From: Vibrio harveyi NBRC 15634 = ATCC 14126 = KCTC 12724
Lineage (GTDB): Bacteria > Pseudomonadota > Gammaproteobacteria > Enterobacterales > Vibrionaceae
Length of the DNA: 64,000 bases
Assembly: GCF_001591145.1 (NCBI RefSeq)
Contig: NZ_BCUF01000022.1
Span: forward strand, 1-64,000
Direction: 5' to 3'
Shown: in pieces, positions 18,573 through 26,879 of the stretch
Numbering within the stretch: position 1 is the first letter of the stretch
Layout of the letters: each line of letters opens with the position of its first letter
Position numbers and translations under genes: made by a program
The notes under the pieces: generated by a model
Told to the model about the DNA's origin: nothing
The model's input: only the letters and a program-made list of their open reading frames with translations
Databases searched by the model: none

Positions 18573-19001
18573 ATGAGTTTTGAACTGCACCCTCAATTGG
18601 CAAAAGACACTACCGTTATCGGTCACTTCCCACTGTGTGTGGCACTTCTGCATAAAGACAATGCCGTGCCATGGGTTATCTTGGTACCAAAACGTGCAAA
18701 CCTAAAAGAGCTTCACCATTTGCCAATGAAAGAACAGCAACAGTTTTTGCTAGAGTCTCAGGCAGTAAGCCAAGCACTAGAAGCAACATTCCGTCCAGAC
18801 AAGTTAAACCTAGGCGCACTAGGTAACATGGTACCTCAGCTACACATTCACCATATTGCTCGCTTCAAAGATGACGTAGCATGGCCGGGACCAGTTTGGG
18901 GCAACACCAAAGGTGAATTCCGTACAGAAGAAGAGCAAAACGAATTGCTTGGCCGTATTAAAAACGTGCTATCACTGAGCTCTATTTTCCAAAAAGCATA
19001 G
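18573..19001 (+). CDS. HIT-family protein
   Basis: Small histidine-triad superfamily protein, 142 aa from ATG 18573; the frame extends to 18522, but that overlaps the argS terminator. Visible are the family's NLGALGNMVPQLHIHHIARF segment and the preceding LPMKEQQQFLLESQ helix. The triad is atypical: instead of His-x-His-x-His it reads HIHHI, so the third His is displaced by one position. Nucleotide hydrolase/transferase activity is the family default, but with this change it is uncertain. RBS is weak (GGAT eight bases before). Neighbours give no functional hint. Confidence 0.8.
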   Translation: MSFELHPQLAKDTTVIGHFPLCVALLHKDNAVPWVILVPKRANLKELHHLPMKEQQQFLLESQAVSQALEATFRPDKLNLGALGNMVPQLHIHHIARFKDDVAWPGPVWGNTKGEFRTEEEQNELLGRIKNVLSLSSIFQKA

Positions 19002-19151
19002 CCGCTGTCAGCGAAAATAATTCGCCTTTGAATACGGCTGAAACAGACAGAGAAAGATTAATACGCATTTGTAACAATCTTTCTCATTTTTCTAGGATTA
19101 TCACTAAAATAAAACTTGTTTAGACTGCCAACTCAGTTAGAGAGGGTCATC

Positions 19152-19673
19152 ATGAAACAAGTCTTCAACACATTCCGATACGTCAGCTGGATCGCCATCA
19201 TCTGTTCTATGGCTGCTTCATTCTTGCTTTTTGTTATGGGCGCAGCAAAAACCTATTCGGCATTTGCGGTCTTCATTCTCAATCAAACACCTCCAGAAGC
19301 ACTCGCACATTTAGATAAAGCAGACATCGCGATCGCGTATTTGATCAAATCACTGGATACGTTTCTTGTCGCACTAGTTTTGTTCATCTTTGCTCACGGC
19401 ATCTACACACTGTTTATTTCCAACAAAGCTAAAGCGAAAACACAAGAACAGTCGGTTTTGCATTGGATCAGAGCCCCAAACATCGGTCACCTAAAAAACA
19501 TTTTGGCTGAAGTCATCATCGTGATCTTGTTTGTGAAGTTCTTAGAGCTCGTGCTGATTAACTTCGACAGCTTAGATTGGACGATCTTAACATTACCTAT
19601 TTCGATTTTAGTTTTAAGTCTTGGTTTGAAGTTCCTAGGGTTAGGCGCGACTAAACACTCTGAAATGCATTAA
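19152..19673 (+). CDS. YqhA/UPF0114-like inner-membrane protein
   Basis: 173-aa integral membrane protein with about four hydrophobic segments (around residues 8-35, 65-88, 110-130 and 140-160). The pattern with AIAYLIKSLDTFLVALVLFIFAHGIYTLF matches the UPF0114/YqhA family, whose function is unknown. Start is the ATG at 19152 with AGAGGG upstream, not the longer frame to 19116. It stands alone between the HIT gene and the converging feo operon. I infer only inner-membrane location. Confidence 0.8.
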   Translation: MKQVFNTFRYVSWIAIICSMAASFLLFVMGAAKTYSAFAVFILNQTPPEALAHLDKADIAIAYLIKSLDTFLVALVLFIFAHGIYTLFISNKAKAKTQEQSVLHWIRAPNIGHLKNILAEVIIVILFVKFLELVLINFDSLDWTILTLPISILVLSLGLKFLGLGATKHSEMH

Positions 19674-19706
19674 TTTCGCTGTATTCACAAACAATAACCA
19701 GCAAAA

Positions 19707-19745
19707 GAAAAGCCGCATCATTGCTGATGCGGCTTTGTCGTTTTT
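19707..19745. terminator. Bidirectional terminator between the yqhA-like gene and feoC
   Basis: A 12-bp perfect stem AAAGCCGCATCA/TGATGCGGCTTT with TTGC loop (19709-19720, 19725-19736); A-rich upstream and T-rich downstream. Confidence 0.85.
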
Positions 19746-19782
19746 ATGGAATAGCTTTTTAGGTGACTAATTTTGACAATCG

Positions 19783-20013
19783 CTACATGGTGACTGTCAA
19801 AGACAAACCATCTTGTTTAGTCACTGAGTAGCGAACACGAGTCACGTCATGAGCTTTATTAGTGTCGACTAGGCGGCTAATTTTGCCCTTCTTAATCCAC
19901 ACGTTTAACATCGCGTCAGCGCCATCTTCACTCATCCCAAACTGTTTAGCCAGATCTGACTGGGAGACGGTTCCTTTGTCTGCAATGTATTGATAAAGCT
20001 CTTTTAAAATCAT
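19783..20013 (-). CDS. feoC: FeoC winged-helix accessory protein
   Basis: Third protein of the ferrous iron transport system, 76 aa. The N-terminal half is a winged-helix pattern (LYQYIADKGTVSQSDLAKQFGMS). There is no cysteine at all, so the iron-sulfur cluster seen in enterobacterial FeoC cannot form; this agrees with what is known of Vibrio FeoC, which binds the cytoplasmic FeoB domain. Its ATG overlaps the feoB stop (ATGA), showing tight translational coupling. Last gene of the operon. Confidence 0.9.
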   Translation of the reverse strand: MILKELYQYIADKGTVSQSDLAKQFGMSEDGADAMLNVWIKKGKISRLVDTNKAHDVTRVRYSVTKQDGLSLTVTM

Positions 20014-22286
20014 GCTACTTGCGCCTCTAATGCACCGTTTTGTTTCTTACCAACTTGTTTGAACACGCGGTAGGTACCAAAGAAGATAGCAACGATCACA
20101 GCCATCCAAATACCACTTGTTACTGGGCTATCTGCGAAATGCGTCAATTGGTTGTAGAACGTCGCACATAGGTAAGCTAAGCCCATTGTCCAAACCGCGA
20201 TAAAGCGTGCGAACTTATGACCAAACTCACGTACGTAAGCACCCATCGCCGCCACACAAGGTGTGTACAGTAGGATAAAGATTAGGTAAGCAAATGCGGC
20301 ATTGCCAGAAGCAAACTGCGATTTGATGTTACCGAAGATAGAAGCATCGACTTCTTGTTCTTCTGCAACTGCATTTGAGTCAGTTAAGTCACCCACTTCA
20401 ATGCCTAGTGGATCTGAGTAGCTCAAACCGGCTAGGTTTTCAGGGATACTCATTACTGCCTCTTCTAGGCTGCCCATTAGGTCAAATTCTGCGTCTTCAC
20501 CATCGCTTGGTGTAGTGTATAGGCTGTTAAGCGTACCAACTACCGCCTCTTTTGCGAAGATACCGGTAATGATACCTACCGTCGCCGGCCAGTTGTCTTC
20601 TTGAACACCGATTGGCGCGAATACTGGAGTCACAACTTGCGCTGCTTTAGAAAGCACAGAGTTTTCGCTGTCTTCGTTACCAAAGCTGCCATCAGTACCC
20701 AATGAGTTGAAGAAACTCAGAATAGCAACAACGATAACGATGGTTTTACCTGCACCAAGAACGAAGCGCTTTAGCTTTTGCCAAGTTTTGATCACCACGT
20801 TTTGTAACGTTGGAAGCTCATAGTCAGGCATTTCCATTACTAGGCTGTCACTGCTACCTGGGTAAAGCGTGTGCTTAAGGAAAAGCCCCGTGAAGATCGC
20901 TGCCACAATACCAAGTAGGTAAAGTGCGAATACAATGTTCTGACCAGAACCTGGGAAGAATGCCGCAGCGAATAGTGCGTATACTGGTAGACGAGCACCA
21001 CATGACATAAATGGCGCCATAGATGCAGCTAGTTTACGCTCACGCTCTTGATCTAGAGTACGGGTTGCCATGATTGACGGTACGTTACAGCCAAAACCAA
21101 GAACAAGCGGTACGAATGCTTTGCCTGGTAAACCAATCTTCTGCATCACTTTATCTAGTACGAATGCGGCACGAGCCATGTAGCCTGAGCTTTCTAGTAC
21201 CGCTAAGAACAAGTACAAACACGCGATAACTGGAATAAAGGTTGCAACCGTTTGGATACCACCACCAATACCATCAGCAAGCACCGTCACTAACCACACA
21301 GGCAAATGACCGTCTAACAAGTGGTGTCCACCATCAACCAACAGAGCACCGACACCGATATCAAAGAAGTCGATGAACGCACTACCAATGTTGATAGAGA
21401 ACATGAACATTAGGTACATAACAATGAAGAAGAATGGAATGCCCACCCACTTGTTCAAGATAAATTGGTCTAGCTTTTCAGTCACACTGCGACTTAGCTT
21501 GCCCTCACTGCGACGTACTTTCTTACACTCTTCATGAAGGTGTGTGTATTTTGTATCTGCAACATGTAAGTCAACATCAAGCTCAAGTTCTGCAATTGTG
21601 TTTTCAACGCTATTGCGATCAGCATCCGACATGCTGTTAAGAACCAGTGCATCTTTTTCCAGTGCACGAATTGCTAGAGCACGGTTAGAAACGGTTTGAT
21701 CATTGAAAAGAGCCGAAACGTTGTTGATCGCCGCTTCCATTTGTTCGCCGTAATTCAAAGCGATGTCTTTTAGTGCAACACCTTGAACCACTGACTTGTG
21801 CAACTTCTCTTTAAATTCTGCAACTTGTGCTTTATTTGTCGCTGATAGGCTAACGACTGGACAACCCAAGGTTTTTTCTAGTTCTACAACATTGATGACT
21901 TGGCGTTCACGCTTAAGTGCGTCCATTTTGTTTAATACAACAATCATAGGACGACCAAGTTCACGCAGTTGTAGCGTCATGTATAAGCTGCGCTCAAGAC
22001 TCGTTGCGTCTACTACGTTGATAATCAGATCAGCAGGGTGCGTCAAAACCGCACGCGATGCGATAGATTCGTCGATACTATTGCTATCATTGCCACTGTC
22101 GAGAGAGTAGATACCCGGAAGGTCCGTCAGAAGAAATTCATCACCAGCATGTTTGAACTGACCAGTTTTCTTTTCAACCGTTACACCAGCCCAGTTACCA
22201 ACTTGTTGTTTTGCACCAGTCAGGCCATTAAAAAGTGTGGTTTTACCGCTGTTTGGGTTACCAACAGTAAGAATTTGGTATTGCAT
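20010..22286 (-). CDS. feoB: Ferrous iron transporter FeoB
   Basis: Inner-membrane Fe2+ permease with an N-terminal G-protein-like domain, 758 aa. G1 GNPNSGKTTLFNGLTG (residues 8-23), the GVTVEKKTG switch, G3 DLPGIYSL and G4 LNKMD are clear. The guanine dissociation inhibitor-like region follows, then a polytopic domain with the Gate motifs (FGCNVPSIMATRTL and the later GTLNSLY). ATG at 22286, overlapping the feoA stop by one base (TAATG). Operon feoABC under a Fur-type box. Vibrio FeoB is reported to use ATP as well as GTP; this cannot be judged from sequence here. Confidence 0.97.
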   Translation of the reverse strand: MQYQILTVGNPNSGKTTLFNGLTGAKQQVGNWAGVTVEKKTGQFKHAGDEFLLTDLPGIYSLDSGNDSNSIDESIASRAVLTHPADLIINVVDATSLERSLYMTLQLRELGRPMIVVLNKMDALKRERQVINVVELEKTLGCPVVSLSATNKAQVAEFKEKLHKSVVQGVALKDIALNYGEQMEAAINNVSALFNDQTVSNRALAIRALEKDALVLNSMSDADRNSVENTIAELELDVDLHVADTKYTHLHEECKKVRRSEGKLSRSVTEKLDQFILNKWVGIPFFFIVMYLMFMFSINIGSAFIDFFDIGVGALLVDGGHHLLDGHLPVWLVTVLADGIGGGIQTVATFIPVIACLYLFLAVLESSGYMARAAFVLDKVMQKIGLPGKAFVPLVLGFGCNVPSIMATRTLDQERERKLAASMAPFMSCGARLPVYALFAAAFFPGSGQNIVFALYLLGIVAAIFTGLFLKHTLYPGSSDSLVMEMPDYELPTLQNVVIKTWQKLKRFVLGAGKTIVIVVAILSFFNSLGTDGSFGNEDSENSVLSKAAQVVTPVFAPIGVQEDNWPATVGIITGIFAKEAVVGTLNSLYTTPSDGEDAEFDLMGSLEEAVMSIPENLAGLSYSDPLGIEVGDLTDSNAVAEEQEVDASIFGNIKSQFASGNAAFAYLIFILLYTPCVAAMGAYVREFGHKFARFIAVWTMGLAYLCATFYNQLTHFADSPVTSGIWMAVIVAIFFGTYRVFKQVGKKQNGALEAQVA

Positions 22287-22513
22287 TATGCTCGCTCCAC
22301 TTCGATGTTTTGCGCAATAGTCTCTCGTAATGCAACAGAAACACCACGAACTTCAACTTGCAGTGGGTCTCCCATTGGTGCGCGTCGAATAACTTTAACC
22401 TCAGTATTAGGAAGTAGTCCCATTACCATTAGCTTTTTTCTGACGTCCGACGTAAGTCCTTCTAACAACCGAATTGTCACTGTTTCGCCAGGTTTGATTT
22501 CTGATAGCTTCAT
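22286..22513 (-). CDS. feoA: FeoA SH3-like accessory protein
   Basis: 75-aa cytoplasmic protein of the SH3-like FeoA fold, needed for FeoB function. The pattern LSEIKPGETVTIRLLEG, VRKKLMVMGLLPNTEVKVIRRAPMGDPL, and the C-terminal VSVALRETIAQNIEV is typical. First gene of feoABC, with a Fur-type box 25-39 bp upstream of its ATG. Confidence 0.95.
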   Translation of the reverse strand: MKLSEIKPGETVTIRLLEGLTSDVRKKLMVMGLLPNTEVKVIRRAPMGDPLQVEVRGVSVALRETIAQNIEVERA

Positions 22514-22537
22514 AGTGGCCCTTAAGAGTAGTGCAAA

Positions 22538-22552
22538 TGATAAATATTATTA
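22538..22552. promoter_or_regulatory. Fur box upstream of feoA
   Basis: TGATAAATATTATTA matches the 7-1-7 Fur consensus TGATAATnATTATCA at 12 of 14 defined positions. It lies 25-39 bp before the feoA ATG, where promoter overlap is expected. fur itself is at 47860 in this window. Binding is inferred. Confidence 0.75.
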
Positions 22553-22848
22553 TTAATAGTATAGGGCGCTAATGTTACTCTTCTATACCCTCTCATTCAT
22601 TGTGTGAAATCAAAGATTTCATTAATGCTTTTGGCGAAATCTAACGTCAACTCCGTTAATTAATTTCACGTCATTTTCGTCAAAATTGAATATTTTCAGA
22701 CAAATGTAAATTAACACAAGCGTAACATTTGCAGTTTCGAAAAATTAAAAAATCAATAAATTCAGCACCTTAAATAGAAAAAGGCAACTTGTCGCTTTTC
22801 TCACATAAAGCTGTCGTTATTTTTATAAGAAAAATAAGTAAGGTCTCG

Positions 22849-22854
22849 TATAGT
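22849..22854 (+). promoter_or_regulatory. Candidate -10 box of the tfoR small RNA
   Basis: TATAGT at 22849-22854 is seven bases before the likely first base (about 22861). At the -35 position (about 22826-22831, TAAGAA) there is no good match to TTGACA, as expected for an activator-dependent promoter such as one driven by TfoS. Confidence 0.5.
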
Positions 22855-22860
22855 TAACCC

Positions 22861-22988
22861 ATCGAGAGACAACAGCCTCTCAAAAGAATTCCAGAGGTGG
22901 CATGGCAACATGTCACTCCGGCAGCAAGCGAAGGTGTCATTGACACCCGTGGTATAGTCCCCCCGGCTATACCACGATATTTTTTTTC
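22861..22988 (+). ncRNA. tfoR: Small RNA, probable TfoR
   Basis: A roughly 125-nt candidate RNA. It holds a small stem GAGAG/CTCTC (22864-22881), a hairpin with a GCAA tetraloop closed by CATG/CATG (around 22897-22916), a GGTGTC-ATT-GACACC hairpin (22933-22947), and a strong terminator GTGGTATAG/CTATACCAC (22949-22975) followed by eight T. In V. cholerae the chitin-induced sRNA TfoR, which activates tfoX translation, is encoded between feoA and the gene before tfoS. This position, and the tfoS gene next door, match exactly. Identity is therefore by synteny; I cannot compare sequences here. The 5' end is uncertain by tens of bases (V. cholerae TfoR is about 102 nt). Confidence 0.78.
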
Positions 22989-23134
22989 TTCTCTTTCTTC
23001 ATTCGCTTCTCAATTAAGTCCCAATAATTCCTAAACGTTTTACTCGAACAAATCCCTGTTATTCTCATTATCTATCACAACACTATATCGCCATTGTGCT
23101 GCACGTACTCTGCGTTATATAGCTCGAGCCCTTT

Positions 23135-23169
23135 ATCACGCATCACGCATCACGCATCACGCATCACGC
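23135..23169. repeat. Five perfect tandem copies of a 7-mer
   Basis: ATCACGC repeated five times without a mismatch, between tfoR and tfoS. It is noncoding, and a multiple of 7 rather than 3. Likely a slippage-prone repeat. Confidence 0.95.
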
Positions 23170-23242
23170 CAGACTAAATGTCATTCCCTTGTGTCCAGAA
23201 TCTATATTGAGCTCTTTACGATACCGTTTACCTTACAGACGT

Positions 23243-23269
23243 AAAAAAGCCCAACGCTAAGGCTGGGCT
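23243..23269 (-). terminator. Terminator of tfoS
   Basis: AGCCCA/TGGGCT stem with inner pairing, followed on the minus strand by six T (23243-23248). It is 20 bp past the tfoS stop. Confidence 0.75.
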
Positions 23270-23289
23270 CGGTAATGTCGAATTAAGAG

Positions 23290-26200
23290 CTAGAGGCTTG
23301 TTTGGCTCTCTTGAGTCATTGCGAACTTAGAAGGTGGCAGCCCGAAATGTAGCTTAAACTTCTGGCTAAAGTACGACGGGTCATTAAAGCCGCAGTTAAA
23401 GGCAACTTCACTGATCTTCTCACCAGCGAGCAATTGTTCACAGGCGGTTTCCAACCTAACTTCCGTTAAGTAGTCTTTCAATGTTCGTGAAGAAGCAGAT
23501 TTAAATCGTCGTTGTAGGCTTCTTTCTGACATATAGAGCATCTTCGCTGCAGACGCTGTACCAAATTCTGGGTCGTGATAATGTTCTGCGACAAGTTGAT
23601 ACACTTTCATCAACCATTCTTGTTCCGGCGATGTATCTTGCTGTGGTTTCTCTACTTCTGCAAACTCCGGCAAGACCTCTTCGACATGACTCGGTTCTTG
23701 AGCACATGGCCACGTGATTTCAATTTTATTTTGAGCATCCGACGCAAACATAGATAAATGACCACCGCTGACCGCCACCAATTGAGGCAAATTATCCATA
23801 CTTAAATCAACATTGCTGCTATTTGATGGTCGCATCGTCGAAGCCTTACTCGGTAACTGGGTACCATGATCGATAAAACTTAACGAGACAATGTCATTCC
23901 CCTCCTCCAATACCAACTTAACCGACTGCCCTCTAAAAGAGCGTTTAATAATATTGGCGAAGATGCTGTTAAAAATGACATCAAGATTAAAGCTTTCGAG
24001 TGAAATCCGGCTCGCTTTGTTGTCATCTTCTAACTCAACACTAATGCCAGCTTTAGTGAAGTCCTCTCGCCACACATCAACGACGGACTGGGTAATCTGG
24101 CTTAAGTTATAGTTTTGACTACCATTGCTGGTATCTTCTGGTGAGCTCTTAAGCTCGTTCAATTGCCAATAGGTTTTAGAAAGGTGATCTTGAGTTACTG
24201 AATCTAAATCCAGTGGAAGCTTATGGGCAATCGAATCCACACTAGATTTAATTGATTGTGCAACATGGTCCACCAGCAAGTTTCTCACTTGAATTTGCTT
24301 TCTAAGCTGTTGATTGCTCGTCAATAGAACTCGACTTTGATGACGTAACTGATTGGTTTTTAATGTCACCTGCGCCGCTAGATCACGGTTCGCTTGCAAT
24401 ACAAATCGCGAACGCCAGTACATCAGGAGTGCTAACGTTGCGATCGTAATTAACGTAAATCCAGATATTGCCAACTTTGACAAATACCAAGGCTTGAGTA
24501 CCGTAAACTTAGATTCAAGTCCAATCAAACCAGAGGCGAGCTGTGAGTCATTACTTACTTGAAGGTGATAATCTCCGGAATTTAAGTGCTCTAGTGTTAA
24601 CTGTCCACCTTCCAGAGATTGCCATTGTTCACTCTCATTCAAGCGATAGTAGAGGTTTTGGTTATCTGGTTTTGGCATCACACCAAACAAGAAACTCAAT
24701 GAAGACCCATAAGGCAACTTCATATCTTCTAAGTCAGAGCTTCCTACTTGAACAACATCATTTTCCAACATGACTTGGCTAACAATAAGTTTGGACTCTG
24801 GCGTATTAGACACTAGCAGTTTTGATGAATCAGCTTTCACTAAACCGTATTGAGATCCAAAGATAAGTTGGCGGTCACTATCCTCTGAACGTCGAATCAG
24901 ATTACAAACGCCTGGAAGAAATTCATTATTAATTAAGCCTGAAGAAGAGGAATAGTGCTTCATCAACTGACCGGAGAGATGGTAATAGCTTAACCCTACC
25001 GATGAAGCGAGCCAAACCCCTTCAGAATCACTCAGTAAACAAGCGGACCGAGAGTTTGAAACACTCATTTCCATCACCTGCTTTTCGTTACGACCCGGGA
25101 TGGTTCGAAAAACACCGTAAGCAGATGCAAACCATTGAGAGCCATCATTAGCAGTAATGATATCAAGCGACTCTCCATACTTTTCAGAGAAACGGTTAAA
25201 ACGAATCCGCTCTCCATCATACTCATAGACACCGTGATCGGTACCAATCAGCAGCAACTCTTCTTTGTCATACAAACGAGTAATTTTGGCAGGTAGATAC
25301 TGACTCACTAACCAGTCACTGCCAAAGTTACGCATTTCTTGCTTTTCAGCGTCGATATTAAACAGTTGATAACCACTTGATACCCACAATCGGCTCGCCC
25401 CGTCAGCCACAATATGATCAACGGCTCGTCCTGCAATGACTTGCAAATACGGGAAGGTCATTGGGGTTAAGTTCTCAAGATCGAATATCTCAAGGCCATT
25501 TGCTGTCGCTATCCATAACTTATCACCTTGAAAAGCGAACTCATTAATCTGAGAAGATAAATCTAAAACCTCACTAATTGCCTTAGGTCCTGAGCGATAA
25601 AGCTTATGATCATCAGCAAACCAAAGCGCACCATCAGGTCCCGTCAACGTTTGGCGGATTCGCCCAGAAAGTGTCAATTGATCGTAACTACTGAACGTTG
25701 TTCGCTCGAATTTTTTACTAAATAATGAGTAATAACGAATGCCTTGGTTGGTAGCAATCCACATACCGCCCATGTTGTCGTTCAATAACGAGTAGATCTT
25801 AGTGGTCGCTAATTCCAGCTCAAGGAAGCTTGCCGGGGTGACTTGAGTTACATCTCCGCTTAAGAACGAATACAAATAAAGCCCTTGCTCCGTTCCGACC
25901 CAATACTCTTGGTTGGTTTCTGCAAATGTAAGAACGTGAGATGTACCAATTCGAATGACAGGTTTATCTGGTTCGGAGATATTAAAAATCAGCGCGCCTT
26001 TTAGCGTTCCGACCAGAATCTCTCGACGAGTATGTGAGTAATACACTTTTTCTATGTAGTGTTTACCCGACGAAACAACATGGTTGAACTTGCTCCCCTC
26101 TGATAGATATACACCTGATGTCGTCGCTAACGCCCACTTCGTTTCGACGAAAATGGCGTCATTAATATAGACGTAACTGTTGTTACTATGCTGATAGAGT

Positions 26201-26667
26201 TGCAGTAAAGAGAAGGAGTTAAGTTCACTGGTTTCAATATTGTAGGTATAGAAATGCGCGCCGTCACTAACCCAGATAAAATTGCCAGATGAGCCAATCT
26301 TACGAATTTGAGAACCAGGATTGAGACTAAAGACCAAGCGACGTTCTTGGTTAGGGTAAGTCTGATATACCTCGTTTTCGATAAACGTCCAGAATGAGCC
26401 TTTGTGGTATGCCAGTTGTTCTACTTTCGCTCGTAGAAAACTGCCTGATTTTGGCAAAGTGGTTTGCCCATCATAAAACAGCACCCGTCCGTGGACATCG
26501 TGAATCCAAAGCCCACCATGCTCACCCGGGAACAATTTTTTTGCCGCAATAAAAGTCCCCTTAACCTGATTTGGCAAAGGGTAAAAGATCGCATTCGCTT
26601 CACTTGAAGCAAACGCTTGAAATGAGAGGATAAAAGCCCAGAAAAAGAGGGCTAATTGGCGCAGCAA
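23290..26667 (-). CDS. tfoS: Membrane-bound chitin-responsive regulator TfoS
   Basis: 1125-aa one-piece sensor and transcription factor. In V. cholerae TfoS senses chitin oligosaccharides and activates tfoR, starting competence. Seen here: a signal/anchor at residues 1-25; a long periplasmic sensor of two-component-type propeller repeats (recurrent WIAT, GVYEYDG and GLYLYS units) to about 640; a Y_Y_Y-type domain (about 650-720); a transmembrane helix at about 732-750; a coiled linker; a region recalling a histidine kinase but degenerate (N-box-like FNSIFANI near 900, DHGTQLP and SGGHLSMF); and a C-terminal AraC helix-turn-helix domain from about 1019, ending CGFNDPSYFSQKFKLHFG. Start is TTG at 26667 with AAGGA seven bases upstream. 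It sits between feo and znu exactly as in V. cholerae. Confidence 0.9.
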   Translation of the reverse strand: MLRQLALFFWAFILSFQAFASSEANAIFYPLPNQVKGTFIAAKKLFPGEHGGLWIHDVHGRVLFYDGQTTLPKSGSFLRAKVEQLAYHKGSFWTFIENEVYQTYPNQERRLVFSLNPGSQIRKIGSSGNFIWVSDGAHFYTYNIETSELNSFSLLQLYQHSNNSYVYINDAIFVETKWALATTSGVYLSEGSKFNHVVSSGKHYIEKVYYSHTRREILVGTLKGALIFNISEPDKPVIRIGTSHVLTFAETNQEYWVGTEQGLYLYSFLSGDVTQVTPASFLELELATTKIYSLLNDNMGGMWIATNQGIRYYSLFSKKFERTTFSSYDQLTLSGRIRQTLTGPDGALWFADDHKLYRSGPKAISEVLDLSSQINEFAFQGDKLWIATANGLEIFDLENLTPMTFPYLQVIAGRAVDHIVADGASRLWVSSGYQLFNIDAEKQEMRNFGSDWLVSQYLPAKITRLYDKEELLLIGTDHGVYEYDGERIRFNRFSEKYGESLDIITANDGSQWFASAYGVFRTIPGRNEKQVMEMSVSNSRSACLLSDSEGVWLASSVGLSYYHLSGQLMKHYSSSSGLINNEFLPGVCNLIRRSEDSDRQLIFGSQYGLVKADSSKLLVSNTPESKLIVSQVMLENDVVQVGSSDLEDMKLPYGSSLSFLFGVMPKPDNQNLYYRLNESEQWQSLEGGQLTLEHLNSGDYHLQVSNDSQLASGLIGLESKFTVLKPWYLSKLAISGFTLITIATLALLMYWRSRFVLQANRDLAAQVTLKTNQLRHQSRVLLTSNQQLRKQIQVRNLLVDHVAQSIKSSVDSIAHKLPLDLDSVTQDHLSKTYWQLNELKSSPEDTSNGSQNYNLSQITQSVVDVWREDFTKAGISVELEDDNKASRISLESFNLDVIFNSIFANIIKRSFRGQSVKLVLEEGNDIVSLSFIDHGTQLPSKASTMRPSNSSNVDLSMDNLPQLVAVSGGHLSMFASDAQNKIEITWPCAQEPSHVEEVLPEFAEVEKPQQDTSPEQEWLMKVYQLVAEHYHDPEFGTASAAKMLYMSERSLQRRFKSASSRTLKDYLTEVRLETACEQLLAGEKISEVAFNCGFNDPSYFSQKFKLHFGLPPSKFAMTQESQTSL

Positions 26668-26879
26668 GATAAAATCCTTACATGTATCAATACGTGCGAC
26701 TCATGGTTCACTCATGCCTTCCATAGCTAAGTGTCTATATGGTTATTTTGAGCCGCTAATTATTGATAATGATATCTCAAATCCTTTGATAGAAAAGACT
26801 CACTGCGCTTAAGGTTTGTAATTCTTACTGCCAGATCACGTTAAAAACGTATTCCGTGTAGAGAAGCACAACACAATTG

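Larger units (their letters stand above)
22989..23289. other. Gap between tfoR and tfoS
   Basis: About 300 bp without a credible gene. It holds a 7-bp tandem repeat (23135-23169), a shortened copy of the CATTC...CAGAATCT intergenic element (23180-23203) and the tfoS terminator (23243-23269). V. cholerae has a small annotated gene (VC2079) in this position; I see no convincing equivalent. Confidence 0.6.

Noticed and set aside
22861..22988. Cyclic-di-GMP (GEMM) riboswitch or SRP RNA in the feoA-tfoS gap
   Set aside because: The segment has a GNRA tetraloop and CCGG but lacks the GEMM GACGCAAAGCC core and the SRP domain IV GGAAGGAAGCAGCC motif, and it ends in its own terminator away from any gene. 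TfoR fits better.
23135..23169. CRISPR-like repeat
   Set aside because: The units are 7 bp with no spacers, and no cas gene is present. It is a simple tandem repeat.
22989..23289. Equivalent of the small gene annotated between tfoR and tfoS in V. cholerae
   Set aside because: No open frame with an RBS or plausible composition was found; the gap is filled by repeats and the terminator.
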